Counted from the stretch's first letter, positions 38,368 to 47,803 are shown. The stretch: DNA of 64,000 bases from F1-80-MAGs062 sp046345315 (GCA_046345315.1 JBKDKA010000262.1:58152-122151); one strand, 5' to 3'. Made by a program: numbers and translations. Notes: generated from the letters alone by a model not told the origin.

Positions 38368-39426
38368 TCATGCTTCCAGCCGGTAGAACCTGCGGGCATT
38401 TCCATTCCATAGCTTCTCGCGATCGCTTTCAGGTCGCGCCGCAATGATCTCTCGCAGTGCCAGCACCCAGTCGCGATAGGTGCCTCCCAGCAGACAGACC
38501 GGCCAGTCTCCTCCAAAGACAACCCGGTCAGGCCCGAACGTGTCGAGGCAGAAGTTCACAATCGGCGCCAGCGATTCCGCGAACGGAATTCCTGCCGGTG
38601 CACTCGCAATGACACCGGAAATCTTGCAGATCGCGTTCTGACACTCGGCAAGAGCGACAAGATCCCGCTTCCACTGATCTGCAGTGTGTTCCAGTTTCTT
38701 CGAGCGTTTCGATTCCGGCATGAATGCTTCGGGGTCCGCGTTTCCGCAATGATCCAGCACGAATCGCGTTTCGGGACAAGCCTTCGCAAGCTGAACAGCA
38801 TCAGAAAGCTCTGCGGGACGCATGCAGAGGTCAAAACTGAGCCCCAATTCTCCCAGCAGTTTCATGGACTTCACAAACTGAGGTTGCAGACACAGTCCCC
38901 TCACTGCCTCCGCTGCATGAAGGACCTGACGAACTCCTTTGATCTCGGGGTGAACACTATATCCTCGAATATACTTTTCGAATGACTCTTGATTCGGACG
39001 ACCGGAGATGACAGCCGCCACCGTAGGACTGTTCTTGGCTCGACAAAGCGCAATCAGCGTGTCTGCCTCTTTCCCCTGTTCGGCTTCTGCAATATCAACC
39101 TCCATATAAACAGCAGAAGCAATTCCGAGCCCCTCTGTCGCGGCAAGGTACTCCGCGGTCCAGTAGCTCTTTTTCAGGATTTCGGGTGCTCCGCCGAGCC
39201 ATGACAGGTTCTGCTCTTTCAGATTCCAGAGATGCTGGTGTGTATCAATGATCGGAATCGTTTTCTCCGCAGCTGCCGTCGTCGCTGCACGGACAACGCT
39301 CAATGGCATCACGGAAACGGCAGCCGCTGCGGACACGATTGCGCCGGCCCCGGAGCAGATCGCTCTACGGCGTGAGATCGCATGTCCTCGTGAATTGGAA
39401 TAAGAGTTTCTTTCGAAATAGACCAT
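38368..39426 (-). CDS. Tat-exported amidohydrolase, L-fuconolactonase-like (COG3618 type)
   Basis: The protein has 352 residues. The N-terminus has a twin-arginine signal (SRRRAICSGAG at about 18-28 with a hydrophobic Ala/Val stretch). The hydrolase domain opens with IIDTHQHLWNL (His63, His65), continues with FVLDHCGNADP and ends VVFGGDWPVCLLGGTY, where Asp would bind metal or act as base. This pattern is typical of the COG3618 lactonase/amidohydrolase group that includes L-fuconolactonase. GGGGGAGAAG lies upstream of the ATG. It follows the haem-toroid gene by 63 bp and is probably co-transcribed. A fucose link with the dehydratase at 11.8-13.1 kb is plausible, but the Tat signal would place this enzyme in the periplasm. 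Confidence 0.83.
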   Translation of the reverse strand: MVYFERNSYSNSRGHAISRRRAICSGAGAIVSAAAAVSVMPLSVVRAATTAAAEKTIPIIDTHQHLWNLKEQNLSWLGGAPEILKKSYWTAEYLAATEGLGIASAVYMEVDIAEAEQGKEADTLIALCRAKNSPTVAAVISGRPNQESFEKYIRGYSVHPEIKGVRQVLHAAEAVRGLCLQPQFVKSMKLLGELGLSFDLCMRPAELSDAVQLAKACPETRFVLDHCGNADPEAFMPESKRSKKLEHTADQWKRDLVALAECQNAICKISGVIASAPAGIPFAESLAPIVNFCLDTFGPDRVVFGGDWPVCLLGGTYRDWVLALREIIAARPESDREKLWNGNARRFYRLEA

Positions 39427-39489
39427 CAGATCTTCTCCCCCTGCAAAAGGACCATATGAACAGTCGGCGTTCGCCGGTTCAGAAAAGAC

Positions 39490-40572
39490 TCACGGTTTCG
39501 ACACACTTCCGACCTGCTGAGTTTCACAGGCCTTGATCGCCATCAGCGCCATGGCCGTTCCCGCATGGCTCAGAAAATGCTTACTGTCTCGATTCAGCGA
39601 TCGTGTATACCAGCGCCCGCTCTGACGCTGATGAGATTTCAGCCACGCCACACTCTTCTTCAGCGGCTCTGAGTCGGAATCGACGCCCGCTCGTCGCAGC
39701 ACGTAGGTCACGAACGCAGTACCATAACCATCGCTGTTTTCAAGATCCTGGGTTCCACCGTCAGCTCGTTCCCAGTTCCCCAGAGTGGCGACAGCCCAGC
39801 CGCCATCTGATTTCTGCAGCTTCAGCAGGTCTGCAATGGTCCCATCCTTCTCTTCAGCAGAAACGAGGTCCGGCAAATAACTCGCAGCCCAGAGCACCAT
39901 GGCTCGGTGATGCAGTGTCGGCGCTTCATGAGTTTTCAGATAACGGCGAATACCGTCAATCCCCTTCTGAGCTGCCGGAGTCGCCGCATATCCCTCAGGA
40001 GCAACGCCCGCTGCGATGGCAGCCAGTGTCACGCCATAGTGATCGTCCGACTCCATCGGAGGCCAGCCACACTTCAGCCAGTCCCAGCCGCCATCTTCCT
40101 TCTGAACGGTCCACATCCGGTCGAGCGCAGTTCGCGTTGTCGGATGAAGTTTTCCGGTCGTGGCAGCATCGTTGAACGCAAGTGCCGCAGCCGCCGCGAC
40201 TACTTCGGCATCCCAGCGAGGCTTATGTTCCGGCCAGCGTTTTTCCACCAGCTCTTCGGCAAATGCCCTGACCTCACGGTGAGCGGCAGTATCAGCAGAC
40301 ACACCAGGACGAGCATAAAGGTAGAGAAAGTTTGTATGACAGCTGAAACACTTCCGGTCCTTCTGCCACGTCAGCGCCGCCCTATCAAGAAACCCTGCGG
40401 CCAGAGCGACGGAATGTTCTGCTGCCATGGCTTCATCAGCCACATTCGGCCCCGGATCCGTAGCTGTTTCCAGCGTGACGTCTGACAGCACGGCATCTTC
40501 TGCCACGGCTGAGACAGCCATCATTATTCCGACTAACGCAATTCTTGCGGCAGAACGAAATTCGCAGTTCAT
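39490..40572 (-). CDS. Secreted haem-c protein with squalene/terpene cyclase-like alpha toroid
   Basis: The protein has 360 residues with a signal peptide (about 1-25). A single haem-c motif CFSCH (75-79) lies near the N-terminus. The remainder consists of repeats resembling prenyltransferase/squalene-oxidase repeats (VQKEDGGWDWLKCGWP, LKLQKSDGGWAVATLGNW, LKSHQRQSGRWYTRSL), the alpha-alpha barrel units of hopene cyclases. It is too short and too divergent to be a squalene-hopene cyclase, and no DXDD catalytic motif is evident. It may be a periplasmic electron-transfer protein with a toroid binding domain. It probably heads an operon with the amidohydrolase downstream. Confidence 0.8.
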   Translation of the reverse strand: MNCEFRSAARIALVGIMMAVSAVAEDAVLSDVTLETATDPGPNVADEAMAAEHSVALAAGFLDRAALTWQKDRKCFSCHTNFLYLYARPGVSADTAAHREVRAFAEELVEKRWPEHKPRWDAEVVAAAAALAFNDAATTGKLHPTTRTALDRMWTVQKEDGGWDWLKCGWPPMESDDHYGVTLAAIAAGVAPEGYAATPAAQKGIDGIRRYLKTHEAPTLHHRAMVLWAASYLPDLVSAEEKDGTIADLLKLQKSDGGWAVATLGNWERADGGTQDLENSDGYGTAFVTYVLRRAGVDSDSEPLKKSVAWLKSHQRQSGRWYTRSLNRDSKHFLSHAGTAMALMAIKACETQQVGSVSKP

Positions 40573-40830
40573 TTCGAAACTCTCTGAAGGAAAACAGCGC
40601 GGCCCGAATTCACTGATGACGCCGGAGACGTCATTTCAATTCTGAACGAGTGTATCAGTCCCTCACGGCAGTTTGAAGCACTCCGATGGACGGATTGACT
40701 GCCAGGAGAGGCCTGTTTACCTGAAGGAACGAACCCTTTTGAATTCCATTCTCTGACAAGTATCTGCGATGTACGAATGAGATTCTCTGAACGAACCGAT
40801 TCCGCAGAGAAACTCGATGGCGCTGTCCAG

Positions 40831-41271
40831 CTATTCAGCCTTTTGGTATCCAGCCTGAAGCAGCTTTTCGTATCCGGCCTTCATGGGGCGAATATCCAGC
40901 TTCTGATTCATCAGAATCTCAGCACACATCAAGACCCGTCCGCCGGATCGGCAGTGCAGATAGATCGGTTTATCCTTGGGCAGAAGCTTTGAATACTTCT
41001 CCGGAATCTTTCCGTCGCGGAGCTCACTCAATGGCATGAACGACGCAGCCGCAAGATGCCCCGCATCCCATTCATCCTGTTCGCGAACGTCGAGAAGCAC
41101 AGCTTCGCCCTTCACGACACGGGTTCGGATGAGTTCCAGATCATCGACAGTATGGCCGGATTCAGTAAACATGGGAGGTTTGCCTTTTTCGTCCGTGAAT
41201 GCGTATGAGCTCGACAGCGTGAGCAGCAAAATCGCAATCAACAGGTTCAGCTGTTTTTTCGCAGTGATCAT
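40831..41271 (-). CDS. Periplasmic rhodanese-like sulfurtransferase
   Basis: The protein has 146 residues. A signal peptide covers about 1-25 (LNLLIAILLLTLSSSYA). The single rhodanese domain shows LLDVREQDEWDAGHLAAASFMPLSEL and the active loop HCRSGGRVLMC with its catalytic cysteine. Such exported rhodaneses handle sulfane sulfur or redox chemistry in the periplasm. It follows the haem-c dehydrogenase gene by 133 bp on the same strand, with a strong hairpin between them. Confidence 0.9.
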   Translation of the reverse strand: MITAKKQLNLLIAILLLTLSSSYAFTDEKGKPPMFTESGHTVDDLELIRTRVVKGEAVLLDVREQDEWDAGHLAAASFMPLSELRDGKIPEKYSKLLPKDKPIYLHCRSGGRVLMCAEILMNQKLDIRPMKAGYEKLLQAGYQKAE

Positions 41272-41331
41272 GAACTTGATTCCAGGAAATCCAACGGCGA
41301 TCAGGGCTCTGCAAGATGAAAGATCTCATGT

Positions 41332-41365
41332 CTTCGTCATTCCCGCCCTGGCGGAAATGACGAAG
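41332..41365. repeat. REP-like perfect hairpin between two minus-strand genes
   Basis: CTTCGTCATT (41332-41341) pairs with AATGACGAAG (41356-41365); inside, CCGCC pairs with GGCGG around a 2-nt loop, with one mismatch between. No T-run follows on either strand. The core CGTCATTCCCGC resembles widely dispersed intergenic repeats of other bacteria. Confidence 0.65.
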
Positions 41366-41404
41366 CACCCTACCTGAAATCCGACGGGCTATGAACTCGC
41401 GCCG

Positions 41405-44371
41405 TTACTTCCCTGAAGCAACACGCTTCCCGCTGAAGACAGCCGAGTTCGGATCACCACCTGACTGCAGATAAGCGATCAGGTCGAGAATCTCATCTTT
41501 CGTCAGATTGTTCAGCAATCCCGCCGGCATCATGGAAGTTTTTGAAACAAACGATTCTTCAATCTCACTCCGACGAACGTTGGTCAGCCTCCCCGGATCG
41601 AGCATATTCTCACTGACCATCAGATCGTCACCGCCGAGATTGACGACTCGACCGGTCACCTGTTTCCCACTGGCAAGCACAAAGACCTTCGCTTCATACT
41701 GGTCCGAGATCACCTTGCTGGGCTCAATCAGTGATTCCAGCATGGTGCGAGCGTTGTAACGACGCCCGACAGCGGTCAGATCCGGTCCAACAACTCCCCC
41801 GTCACCGGCGAATCGATGACAGCGGAAACAGGCCGTGGCTGTAAACATCTTCCGACCGTTTTCAAAGTTTCGGTCCTTCAATCCCGCTTCAAGATCCGCC
41901 AACAGATCGTCCACTTTCCATTCTTTTACAAACGGCCGGCTGGCCGCTTCCATCACAGGTTCTGCAGGCGTCGGAGCCTTTTCGAGAACGGCCTTCAGAG
42001 CTTCTCGATCCTTGTCTGTCAGTCGATCAATCGCTTCCTGACGAATATTCTTGATGAATCCGGAGAACGAATGACCACCTCGGAGGTTCGCTGTCTTCAG
42101 GAACCATTCGAAATACCGAGCCTTCTGCTCGATGGTCCATTTGTCCGAACTGAGAGCTCGGAGACAATAGGCATAGTGGATCTGTTCTTCCTGTGTGGAC
42201 GCAGCGTCCATGAGTGCCAGAGTCTTTCCGGCAACTTCACTGTCATTCAGGTACACCAGCATCCGGCAGAGCTCTCGATTCATGAAGATGCTCTTCGACG
42301 GATAAGCCTGCGTCAGTACATCTGCGATCGCTGTTCCAAAGTCAGGATCCGGCTGTCCCATACGAATGAAGCACAGTCCGAGCACTCGAATCGCTGCCAG
42401 ACGCTGCTCCTCAGAGAGGCTTGATCCATGAACTGATGCGAGCGACTGAATGAGTGGTCTCTGCTGTGATTTGTCTCCGCACCGCGCCAGAGCCAGAAGA
42501 GCCGTAATCGTTGCATCCGGACCGGAGCTTTCGCTGAGAGCTCGCTGCTGCCAGGTCGCCACCGGTTGATGTTCGATCGCAGTTCGAGCTGCAAATCGAA
42601 TCGCACGATCCGGGTGACCCAGATACTTCCAGGCTGTGTCGACGGCGTTCGGAGCTCCCGCGACGTGGAGTGCTTCAAGTGATCTCCGAATCTTCCGCTG
42701 TTCCGTGCCATTGTCAGGCTCGACCTTTGTCGACGCGGTGCTTTCGGTACCCCGATACGTGACACGGTAGAGCCCAGATTGAGTGCGGCGTCCACCAATT
42801 GTGAAGTACATTGCCTTGTCTTTCGGATTGATGACGATATCCGTCACAGGCAGCGGTGCTGCTGAAACAAATCGCTCAGCTTCACCCCGGTAGGAGGATC
42901 CGTCCGGAGTCAGGTGCACCGCGTAGATCACACCATAGCTCCAGTCGGCGATGAACAGTGATTTCTGGTACGTCGCAGGAAACGCAGCCCCGGTTCCGAA
43001 GGTGATTCCGGTCGGGCAACCCGGTCCGATGTCAACCACTGAACCAAGACTATCGGGATAATAAACGGGCCATTTTCCGGTTCCGGATCGCCACCCGAAC
43101 TCAGAACCGCTCGTTGCATGATTCACGCGAGTCGGTCGATACCAGGGTGATCCGACGTCCCACTCCATATCGGCATCATAAGTGAACAGTTCGCCTTCGG
43201 GACTGAACGCGATGTCATACTGGTTTCGATAGCCGGAACTCACGAGTTCCCATTCTTTGCCATCCGGAGACACTTTCGCAATCCAGCCACCCGGAGCCAG
43301 AATTCCAACGGCGTGGCCACCAGCGTCCCACATGCGTGGCAGCAGCTGATCCTCGCCCCAGATCCGGGGAACCCTTGAGGATACGAATTCGGTGATTGGC
43401 GTATGATTCCCGGCACAGATGTGAAGTGATTTTCCATCCGGTGACAGAATGATGGCGTGAGGACCATGTTCTCCGCCTCCCTCCAGATGCCGAAGATGCT
43501 CCACCGTGTCAAACTGGTCGTCACCGTCAGTGTCGCGGATACGATAAAGCCCCTGATTCTCCTTCTCCGGGCCGCTGTTCATCAGATAGAGACTGTCAAA
43601 GGCATAAAGAAGGCCATGAGCCATTCCGACATCCGCCTTGACGGATTCAATAAGAATCTTTTCTGATGAACCAACGGCGGGCGGTGTGATCCGGTAAAGG
43701 CCACCGTATTGATCAGACACGATGAGCCGACCTTTGGGATCGGTGGTCATGCTGACCCATGAACCCTGTGCTTCTCCGAGAACTGAATGGAGGAGCTCCA
43801 CCTGGAAACCTTCTTTGACACGGATGTCAGCCAAAGGTGTCGCCTCAGCTTTCGGCGGCTCATCGTCGGTCACAATGATGGAATCAATACTCATTTCACC
43901 GGCGCGATGAAGCGGATCGATTCGGAGCGACGTCACTGGTTCGTCAGATTCGAACCAGACTCGGAACGCTTTCATTTCCTTGCCATTGCCCGACCAGTCC
44001 GCTTCAGCAGTTCGACTCTCCGAAGTTTCCGGATGCTTCGCTGTCGTCCAGAAGAGCTGAAAACGACTTCGGCCTTCGAATTGAGCTCGAATCGTGACCT
44101 GATAATGTCCGGCCTTTCCCGACATTTTCGACGTCAGCTGGGGATCGGCCCCTTTTGCAACAATGAGCAACTGCCCGTTTTCCACTTTCTGATCAACCTG
44201 ATCATTGGCTGACCATCCATGTTCCGGAGAATCGAACTCCCATCGAACGATCTCTTCTGCCTGAAGCCGATCTGAAGTCGCGATCAGAAGCGTCGGAAGA
44301 CAGACGATGGCGATGCGGAACATTCGGACTGAGCAAAGCTCTGCAAAAACGCGGGAAAATACTGGAATCAT
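41405..44371 (-). CDS. Secreted PVC membrane-bound dehydrogenase-type protein with HEAT repeats and haem-c domain
   Basis: From the ATG at 44371 the protein has 988 residues; GGGTGAG lies upstream, which favours this start over the GTG at 44383. After a signal peptide (to about 38), residues about 40-170 form a beta-sandwich-like module. The beta-propeller dehydrogenase domain begins near VKEGFQVELLHSVLGEAQGSWVSM and contains GGEHGPHAI. HEAT-like repeats (about 560-780) follow, then the haem-c motif CFRCH (848-852) and the terminal SLIEPSKVISDQYE region typical of this family. It is expected to oxidise a sugar or alcohol in the periplasm and pass electrons to its haem. Unlike the 1338-5405 protein, it has no hydrolase domain. 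Confidence 0.88.
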   Translation of the reverse strand: MIPVFSRVFAELCSVRMFRIAIVCLPTLLIATSDRLQAEEIVRWEFDSPEHGWSANDQVDQKVENGQLLIVAKGADPQLTSKMSGKAGHYQVTIRAQFEGRSRFQLFWTTAKHPETSESRTAEADWSGNGKEMKAFRVWFESDEPVTSLRIDPLHRAGEMSIDSIIVTDDEPPKAEATPLADIRVKEGFQVELLHSVLGEAQGSWVSMTTDPKGRLIVSDQYGGLYRITPPAVGSSEKILIESVKADVGMAHGLLYAFDSLYLMNSGPEKENQGLYRIRDTDGDDQFDTVEHLRHLEGGGEHGPHAIILSPDGKSLHICAGNHTPITEFVSSRVPRIWGEDQLLPRMWDAGGHAVGILAPGGWIAKVSPDGKEWELVSSGYRNQYDIAFSPEGELFTYDADMEWDVGSPWYRPTRVNHATSGSEFGWRSGTGKWPVYYPDSLGSVVDIGPGCPTGITFGTGAAFPATYQKSLFIADWSYGVIYAVHLTPDGSSYRGEAERFVSAAPLPVTDIVINPKDKAMYFTIGGRRTQSGLYRVTYRGTESTASTKVEPDNGTEQRKIRRSLEALHVAGAPNAVDTAWKYLGHPDRAIRFAARTAIEHQPVATWQQRALSESSGPDATITALLALARCGDKSQQRPLIQSLASVHGSSLSEEQRLAAIRVLGLCFIRMGQPDPDFGTAIADVLTQAYPSKSIFMNRELCRMLVYLNDSEVAGKTLALMDAASTQEEQIHYAYCLRALSSDKWTIEQKARYFEWFLKTANLRGGHSFSGFIKNIRQEAIDRLTDKDREALKAVLEKAPTPAEPVMEAASRPFVKEWKVDDLLADLEAGLKDRNFENGRKMFTATACFRCHRFAGDGGVVGPDLTAVGRRYNARTMLESLIEPSKVISDQYEAKVFVLASGKQVTGRVVNLGGDDLMVSENMLDPGRLTNVRRSEIEESFVSKTSMMPAGLLNNLTKDEILDLIAYLQSGGDPNSAVFSGKRVASGK

Positions 44372-44648
44372 GGAAGGACTCACCCGATTCGTGAGGAAGA
44401 AACTTCGGAAGGTTTTCAGACCAATTCTGACAAATCTGAGTCAGAATAATCGCCGAACAGACTGTCGCTGCAGTTCCGTTCAGAGCTCTCGGCAGTCTTA
44501 ACAGTGTGACGGCGCCACGGAAACGATTCAAGGGTTGAAGCACCGACTGTGCCAAACAGGCACAGTTGAGTCGCCTCTGGCTTGTGGTTATCGTGAACAA
44601 CGGACGGACGTTCTTTTCTGATCCGGACACCTTCCTTCAGATTCTTCA

Positions 44649-46547
44649 GTGACAACGATGACATCAGCTGCCGCCATCAATGGTTCGGAAACAGCCGAGC
44701 AAAGCCCCATCATCAATCTCTCGTGCTACAAGTTCGTGAGACTCGAGAATCTTCAGGAGCTTCGCGACCTTATCCGCCGTCGTGCAGCGGATCTGAATCT
44801 GAAGGGAACTGTCCTGCTGAGCTCAGAGGGAATCAACTTTTTCGTTGCCGGGGTTCGAGACTCGATCGACTCATTCGTCGAGTTTCTTCGATCGCAGGAT
44901 CCATTTGCGGATATTCAGCCGAAAGAGAGCATCAACGATTACAAACCGTTCAATCGCATGCTGGTGAAGATCAAGAAGGAGATCATTTCCTTCGGTGTTC
45001 CCTCCGTCGACCCGATTCATCGGACATCACCAAAGCTCCGAGCGGCAGAGCTGAAGCAATGGCTCGACGAAGGAAAAAAGGTTCATCTTCTGGACGTTCG
45101 GAACGGCTACGAATATGAGCTGGGTACGTTCGACAACGCCATACGCATGAACCTGGATCATTTCCGCGAGTTTCCGGACGCAGTCGGACGACTTCCCGAA
45201 GAAATGCGTGAAGAACCCGTGGTGATGTTCTGCACGGGAGGCATTCGGTGTGAGAAAGCCGGCCCGTACATGGAACAGGCAGGCTTCCGGCATGTGTATC
45301 AGCTTGACGGAGGAATTCTCAAATACTTTGAAGAGGTCGGGGGCGCTCACTATCACGGGGAATGCTTCGTCTTCGATCAGCGAGTCGGTGTTGATCCGTC
45401 ACTGAAGGAAACTCCGACAACTCAGTGTTACATCTGTCAGGAAGTGGTCACACCAGAGGACCAGAAATCTCCTCACTATGTCCCCGGAAGATCCTGCCCG
45501 GCCTGCTACCGGGATGATCAGCAGCGGCTTGTGGAAACTCTGGAGAAGCGGCAGCGACAACTGAGTGAACTGACGAAAGTGCTGCCCGGCAGTCAGCCCT
45601 ACTTCAATCGACGTCCGCTCAACGTTCCGGAACGCTACGACAACTGGAAGCTGCTGGATTTCCTTGCAGACTGGCATCCGCAGGTTGGAAGAGACCTTTG
45701 GCATCAGCGGATCGAACAGAGCCTGGTGGTGCCCAGCAGTCTTCATGGTCGTCGCCTGCGACGCCGAAAGGCACCGATCGAGACAGTTCCGCTGTCACCC
45801 GAACGAACGGTTCGCGCCGGCGAACGCTTTGACCACCTTCAGCCCGGCACCGTTGAACCGGACGTGAACGCCGAGATTCGATTTCTCTACGAAGATGCCA
45901 ACCTGATTGTCCTCGAAAAGCCAGCACCACTGCCGATGCATGCTTCCGGTCGATTCAATCGAAACACACTTCGTTATCTGATCAATCAGATCTACTACCC
46001 GGAACGCCCGCACATGATTCATCGCCTCGACGCGAACACATCAGGAATCCTCCTGCTGTGTCGACGTCAATGGGTTGCTCGTCAGATCCAGAAACAGTTT
46101 GAGAACCGTTCCGTTGAAAAGGTCTACCTCGCAAAAGTCCACGGACATCCTGACCGGGATGTATTCTCCTGTCAGCAACCCATCGAAAGCGAACCGGGTG
46201 AAGATGGGTTTCGCGGAATCGCAGCCGGAGGACAGGGTGACGAAGCTCACACCGATTTTGAAGTCGTTTCCCGTCAGCCCGACGGCACGACACTGCTTCG
46301 GGCCTACCCAAGAACCGGAAGGACAAATCAAATTCGCATTCACCTGTGGTCGCTCGGACATCCAATCGTCGGCGATCCAGCCTGGCTTCCGGACGGACGG
46401 AAAGGCACGAACAGTGCACTGCTGCCGGAAGATTCGATCATGTGTCTGCATGCCCATTCGTTATCTTTTCGGGACAATTGCGGAACTGAGAGAACATTCG
46501 AAACATCAGACCCGATCTGGTGGGTCACAGCAGAAACAACCGACTGA
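44649..46547 (+). CDS. Fusion of tRNA uridine hydroxylase (TrhO/YceA rhodanese) and RluA-family pseudouridine synthase
   Basis: The protein has 632 residues. Residues about 20-300 form a complete TrhO: the N-terminal ferredoxin-like domain (INLSCYKFVRLENLQELRD, LLSSEGINFFVAG), then a rhodanese with active loop FCTGGIRCEKAG (Cys195), then the Cys-rich tail QCYICQEVV ... RSCPACY. Residues about 333-400 look like an S4-type RNA-binding domain. Residues about 408-620 are an RluA-type synthase with IVLEKPAPLPMHAS and catalytic HRLDANTSG (458-466, Asp461), and RTGRTNQIRIHLWSLGHPIVGDP. TrhO hydroxylates U34 of tRNA; RluA enzymes isomerise uridines in rRNA or tRNA. The fusion suggests coordinated action on one RNA. 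Confidence 0.92.
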   Translation: MTTMTSAAAINGSETAEQSPIINLSCYKFVRLENLQELRDLIRRRAADLNLKGTVLLSSEGINFFVAGVRDSIDSFVEFLRSQDPFADIQPKESINDYKPFNRMLVKIKKEIISFGVPSVDPIHRTSPKLRAAELKQWLDEGKKVHLLDVRNGYEYELGTFDNAIRMNLDHFREFPDAVGRLPEEMREEPVVMFCTGGIRCEKAGPYMEQAGFRHVYQLDGGILKYFEEVGGAHYHGECFVFDQRVGVDPSLKETPTTQCYICQEVVTPEDQKSPHYVPGRSCPACYRDDQQRLVETLEKRQRQLSELTKVLPGSQPYFNRRPLNVPERYDNWKLLDFLADWHPQVGRDLWHQRIEQSLVVPSSLHGRRLRRRKAPIETVPLSPERTVRAGERFDHLQPGTVEPDVNAEIRFLYEDANLIVLEKPAPLPMHASGRFNRNTLRYLINQIYYPERPHMIHRLDANTSGILLLCRRQWVARQIQKQFENRSVEKVYLAKVHGHPDRDVFSCQQPIESEPGEDGFRGIAAGGQGDEAHTDFEVVSRQPDGTTLLRAYPRTGRTNQIRIHLWSLGHPIVGDPAWLPDGRKGTNSALLPEDSIMCLHAHSLSFRDNCGTERTFETSDPIWWVTAETTD

Positions 46548-46904
46548 CTGTCGCCGAAGCCGTCGGGATTCCTGCAAATCGGACTTCCGGCAAAAGGTTC
46601 AATGGCTCTGTGCTTCAGCTTCATTAATTCGAACGCGTCGAAAAAGTATCTCTTGCGGAGAATGGAGTGTCTGTTTATTGTCATGCGATCGCGGGTTTCA
46701 TACCGTGCATTACCTCTGCCAGACTCGCTGGCTGCAAATCAAGTTGACCCTACAGATTAAACCCAACGGGAACCCGGTCTGATACCGGCTGACTGTCACG
46801 CCGACCATGTTTCGGATCACATGACCCGGGCGTCGGGTGCCCACTTTATTTCTCTATGGGTGTCAACAGTTGTTTTGCTCCGGCGATCTGGGAGAGGTTT
46901 TTTT
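46548..46904. other. Intergenic region before the EEP gene
   Basis: About 357 bases. I see no RNA gene and no terminator. The 3' end holds the leader sequence described next. Confidence 0.45.
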
Positions 46905-46931
46905 ATGCACTCTGGTCTGACGTTGTCATGA
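46890..46931 (+). promoter_or_regulatory. Ribosome-binding site and 8-codon leader frame coupled to the EEP gene
   Basis: GGGAGAGG (46890-46897) lies 7 nt before an ATG at 46905 that opens an 8-residue frame (MHSGLTLS). Its stop TGA (46929) overlaps the ATG of the EEP gene (46928). The EEP start itself has no Shine-Dalgarno, so it may be translated by coupling to this leader. Confidence 0.45.
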
Positions 46932-47659
46932 CGATTCGTCTGGTCACGTACAACATCCACAAAGGGATCGGTGGACGAGACCGCCGCTACCGTCTCGATC
47001 GTGTTGTCGACGTTCTTGCATCACTGGACGCCGACCTTATCTGCCTGCAGGAAGTCACAATCGACCTGCCGCGCACGGGTCGGCACAATCAGGCGACTCT
47101 GCTTGCAGAACGTTTCGCCCCGATGGAAGCGACGTTCCAGCAGAACGTCTGGTGGAAAGCCGGCGGGTACGGCAATCTCATCCTGAGTCGCTGGGGAATT
47201 CAGGAACAGCACCGCATCTCGCTGCAGTTCGGAACCAAAAAACCTCGTGGCGCACAGCTGACAATTCTCGACTCACCCGCCGGCCCCCTCCGACTCGTCA
47301 ACTGGCATCTTGGACTCAGCGAAAAAGAGCGACACTGGCAGGTGTCGAGGCTGCTCCACCATGTTCAGTTCAAGGCAACTGACGAACATCCAACGGTGCT
47401 CTGTGGTGATTTCAACGACTGGCGAAATACGCTGGGAAGAACACTGCTGGTTCCTTGCGGGTTGAGCCAGGCAACATCGCCGTCCGGTCGCTTTCGTTCT
47501 TTTCCTGCGACTCTGCCCGTGATGGCACTCGACAAGTGTTTTCACTGCAGCCGAATCACCGTCGAATCCGCAAAGTTGATCCGCAGCCCGCTTTCACGAC
47601 AGGCCTCCGACCACCTTCCTCTGCTCGTCGAATTCCAGATTCAGAATCCTCACACCTGA
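46928..47659 (+). CDS. Endonuclease/exonuclease/phosphatase (EEP) family protein
   Basis: The protein has 243 residues from MTIRLVTYNIHKG. The EEP active-site residues are visible: Asn in VTYNIHKGIGGRD, Glu in LICLQEV, Asp/Asn in VLCGDFNDW and Asp-His in QASDHLPLLVEF. This superfamily hydrolyses phosphodiester or phosphomonoester bonds in nucleic acids, lipids or inositol phosphates. There is no signal peptide with this start. A longer frame back to 46856 lacks family similarity before residue 25. The last codons lie within a duplicated segment that continues downstream, so the C-terminus may have been altered by it. Confidence 0.88.
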   Translation: MTIRLVTYNIHKGIGGRDRRYRLDRVVDVLASLDADLICLQEVTIDLPRTGRHNQATLLAERFAPMEATFQQNVWWKAGGYGNLILSRWGIQEQHRISLQFGTKKPRGAQLTILDSPAGPLRLVNWHLGLSEKERHWQVSRLLHHVQFKATDEHPTVLCGDFNDWRNTLGRTLLVPCGLSQATSPSGRFRSFPATLPVMALDKCFHCSRITVESAKLIRSPLSRQASDHLPLLVEFQIQNPHT

Positions 47660-47803
47660 ATCCTGTTCCCAGCTCCCCGATCTCCATTCCCCAACAAAGG
47701 CATCGACGTCCCCTACTCGCTCGGGTGTTTCTCAATCCAAAATCCTCGCCTCTCAATCCTGCTCGCTGTTCCCTGCTCCCCGCTCTCCATTCCCCAATCA
47801 AAG
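47640..47803. repeat. Imperfect direct duplication of about 60 bp
   Basis: Two copies (about 47640-47701 and 47740-47803) share AATCCTC, AATCCTG, CTCCCCG and TCTCCATTCCCCAA in the same order. The first begins inside the end of the EEP gene; the second lies before prs. The strand composition is strongly pyrimidine-biased. Confidence 0.6.

Noticed and set aside
47640..47803. Pyrimidine-rich duplication as a coding tandem repeat
   Set aside because: Only two imperfect copies exist, in no shared frame, and the second lies outside any gene.
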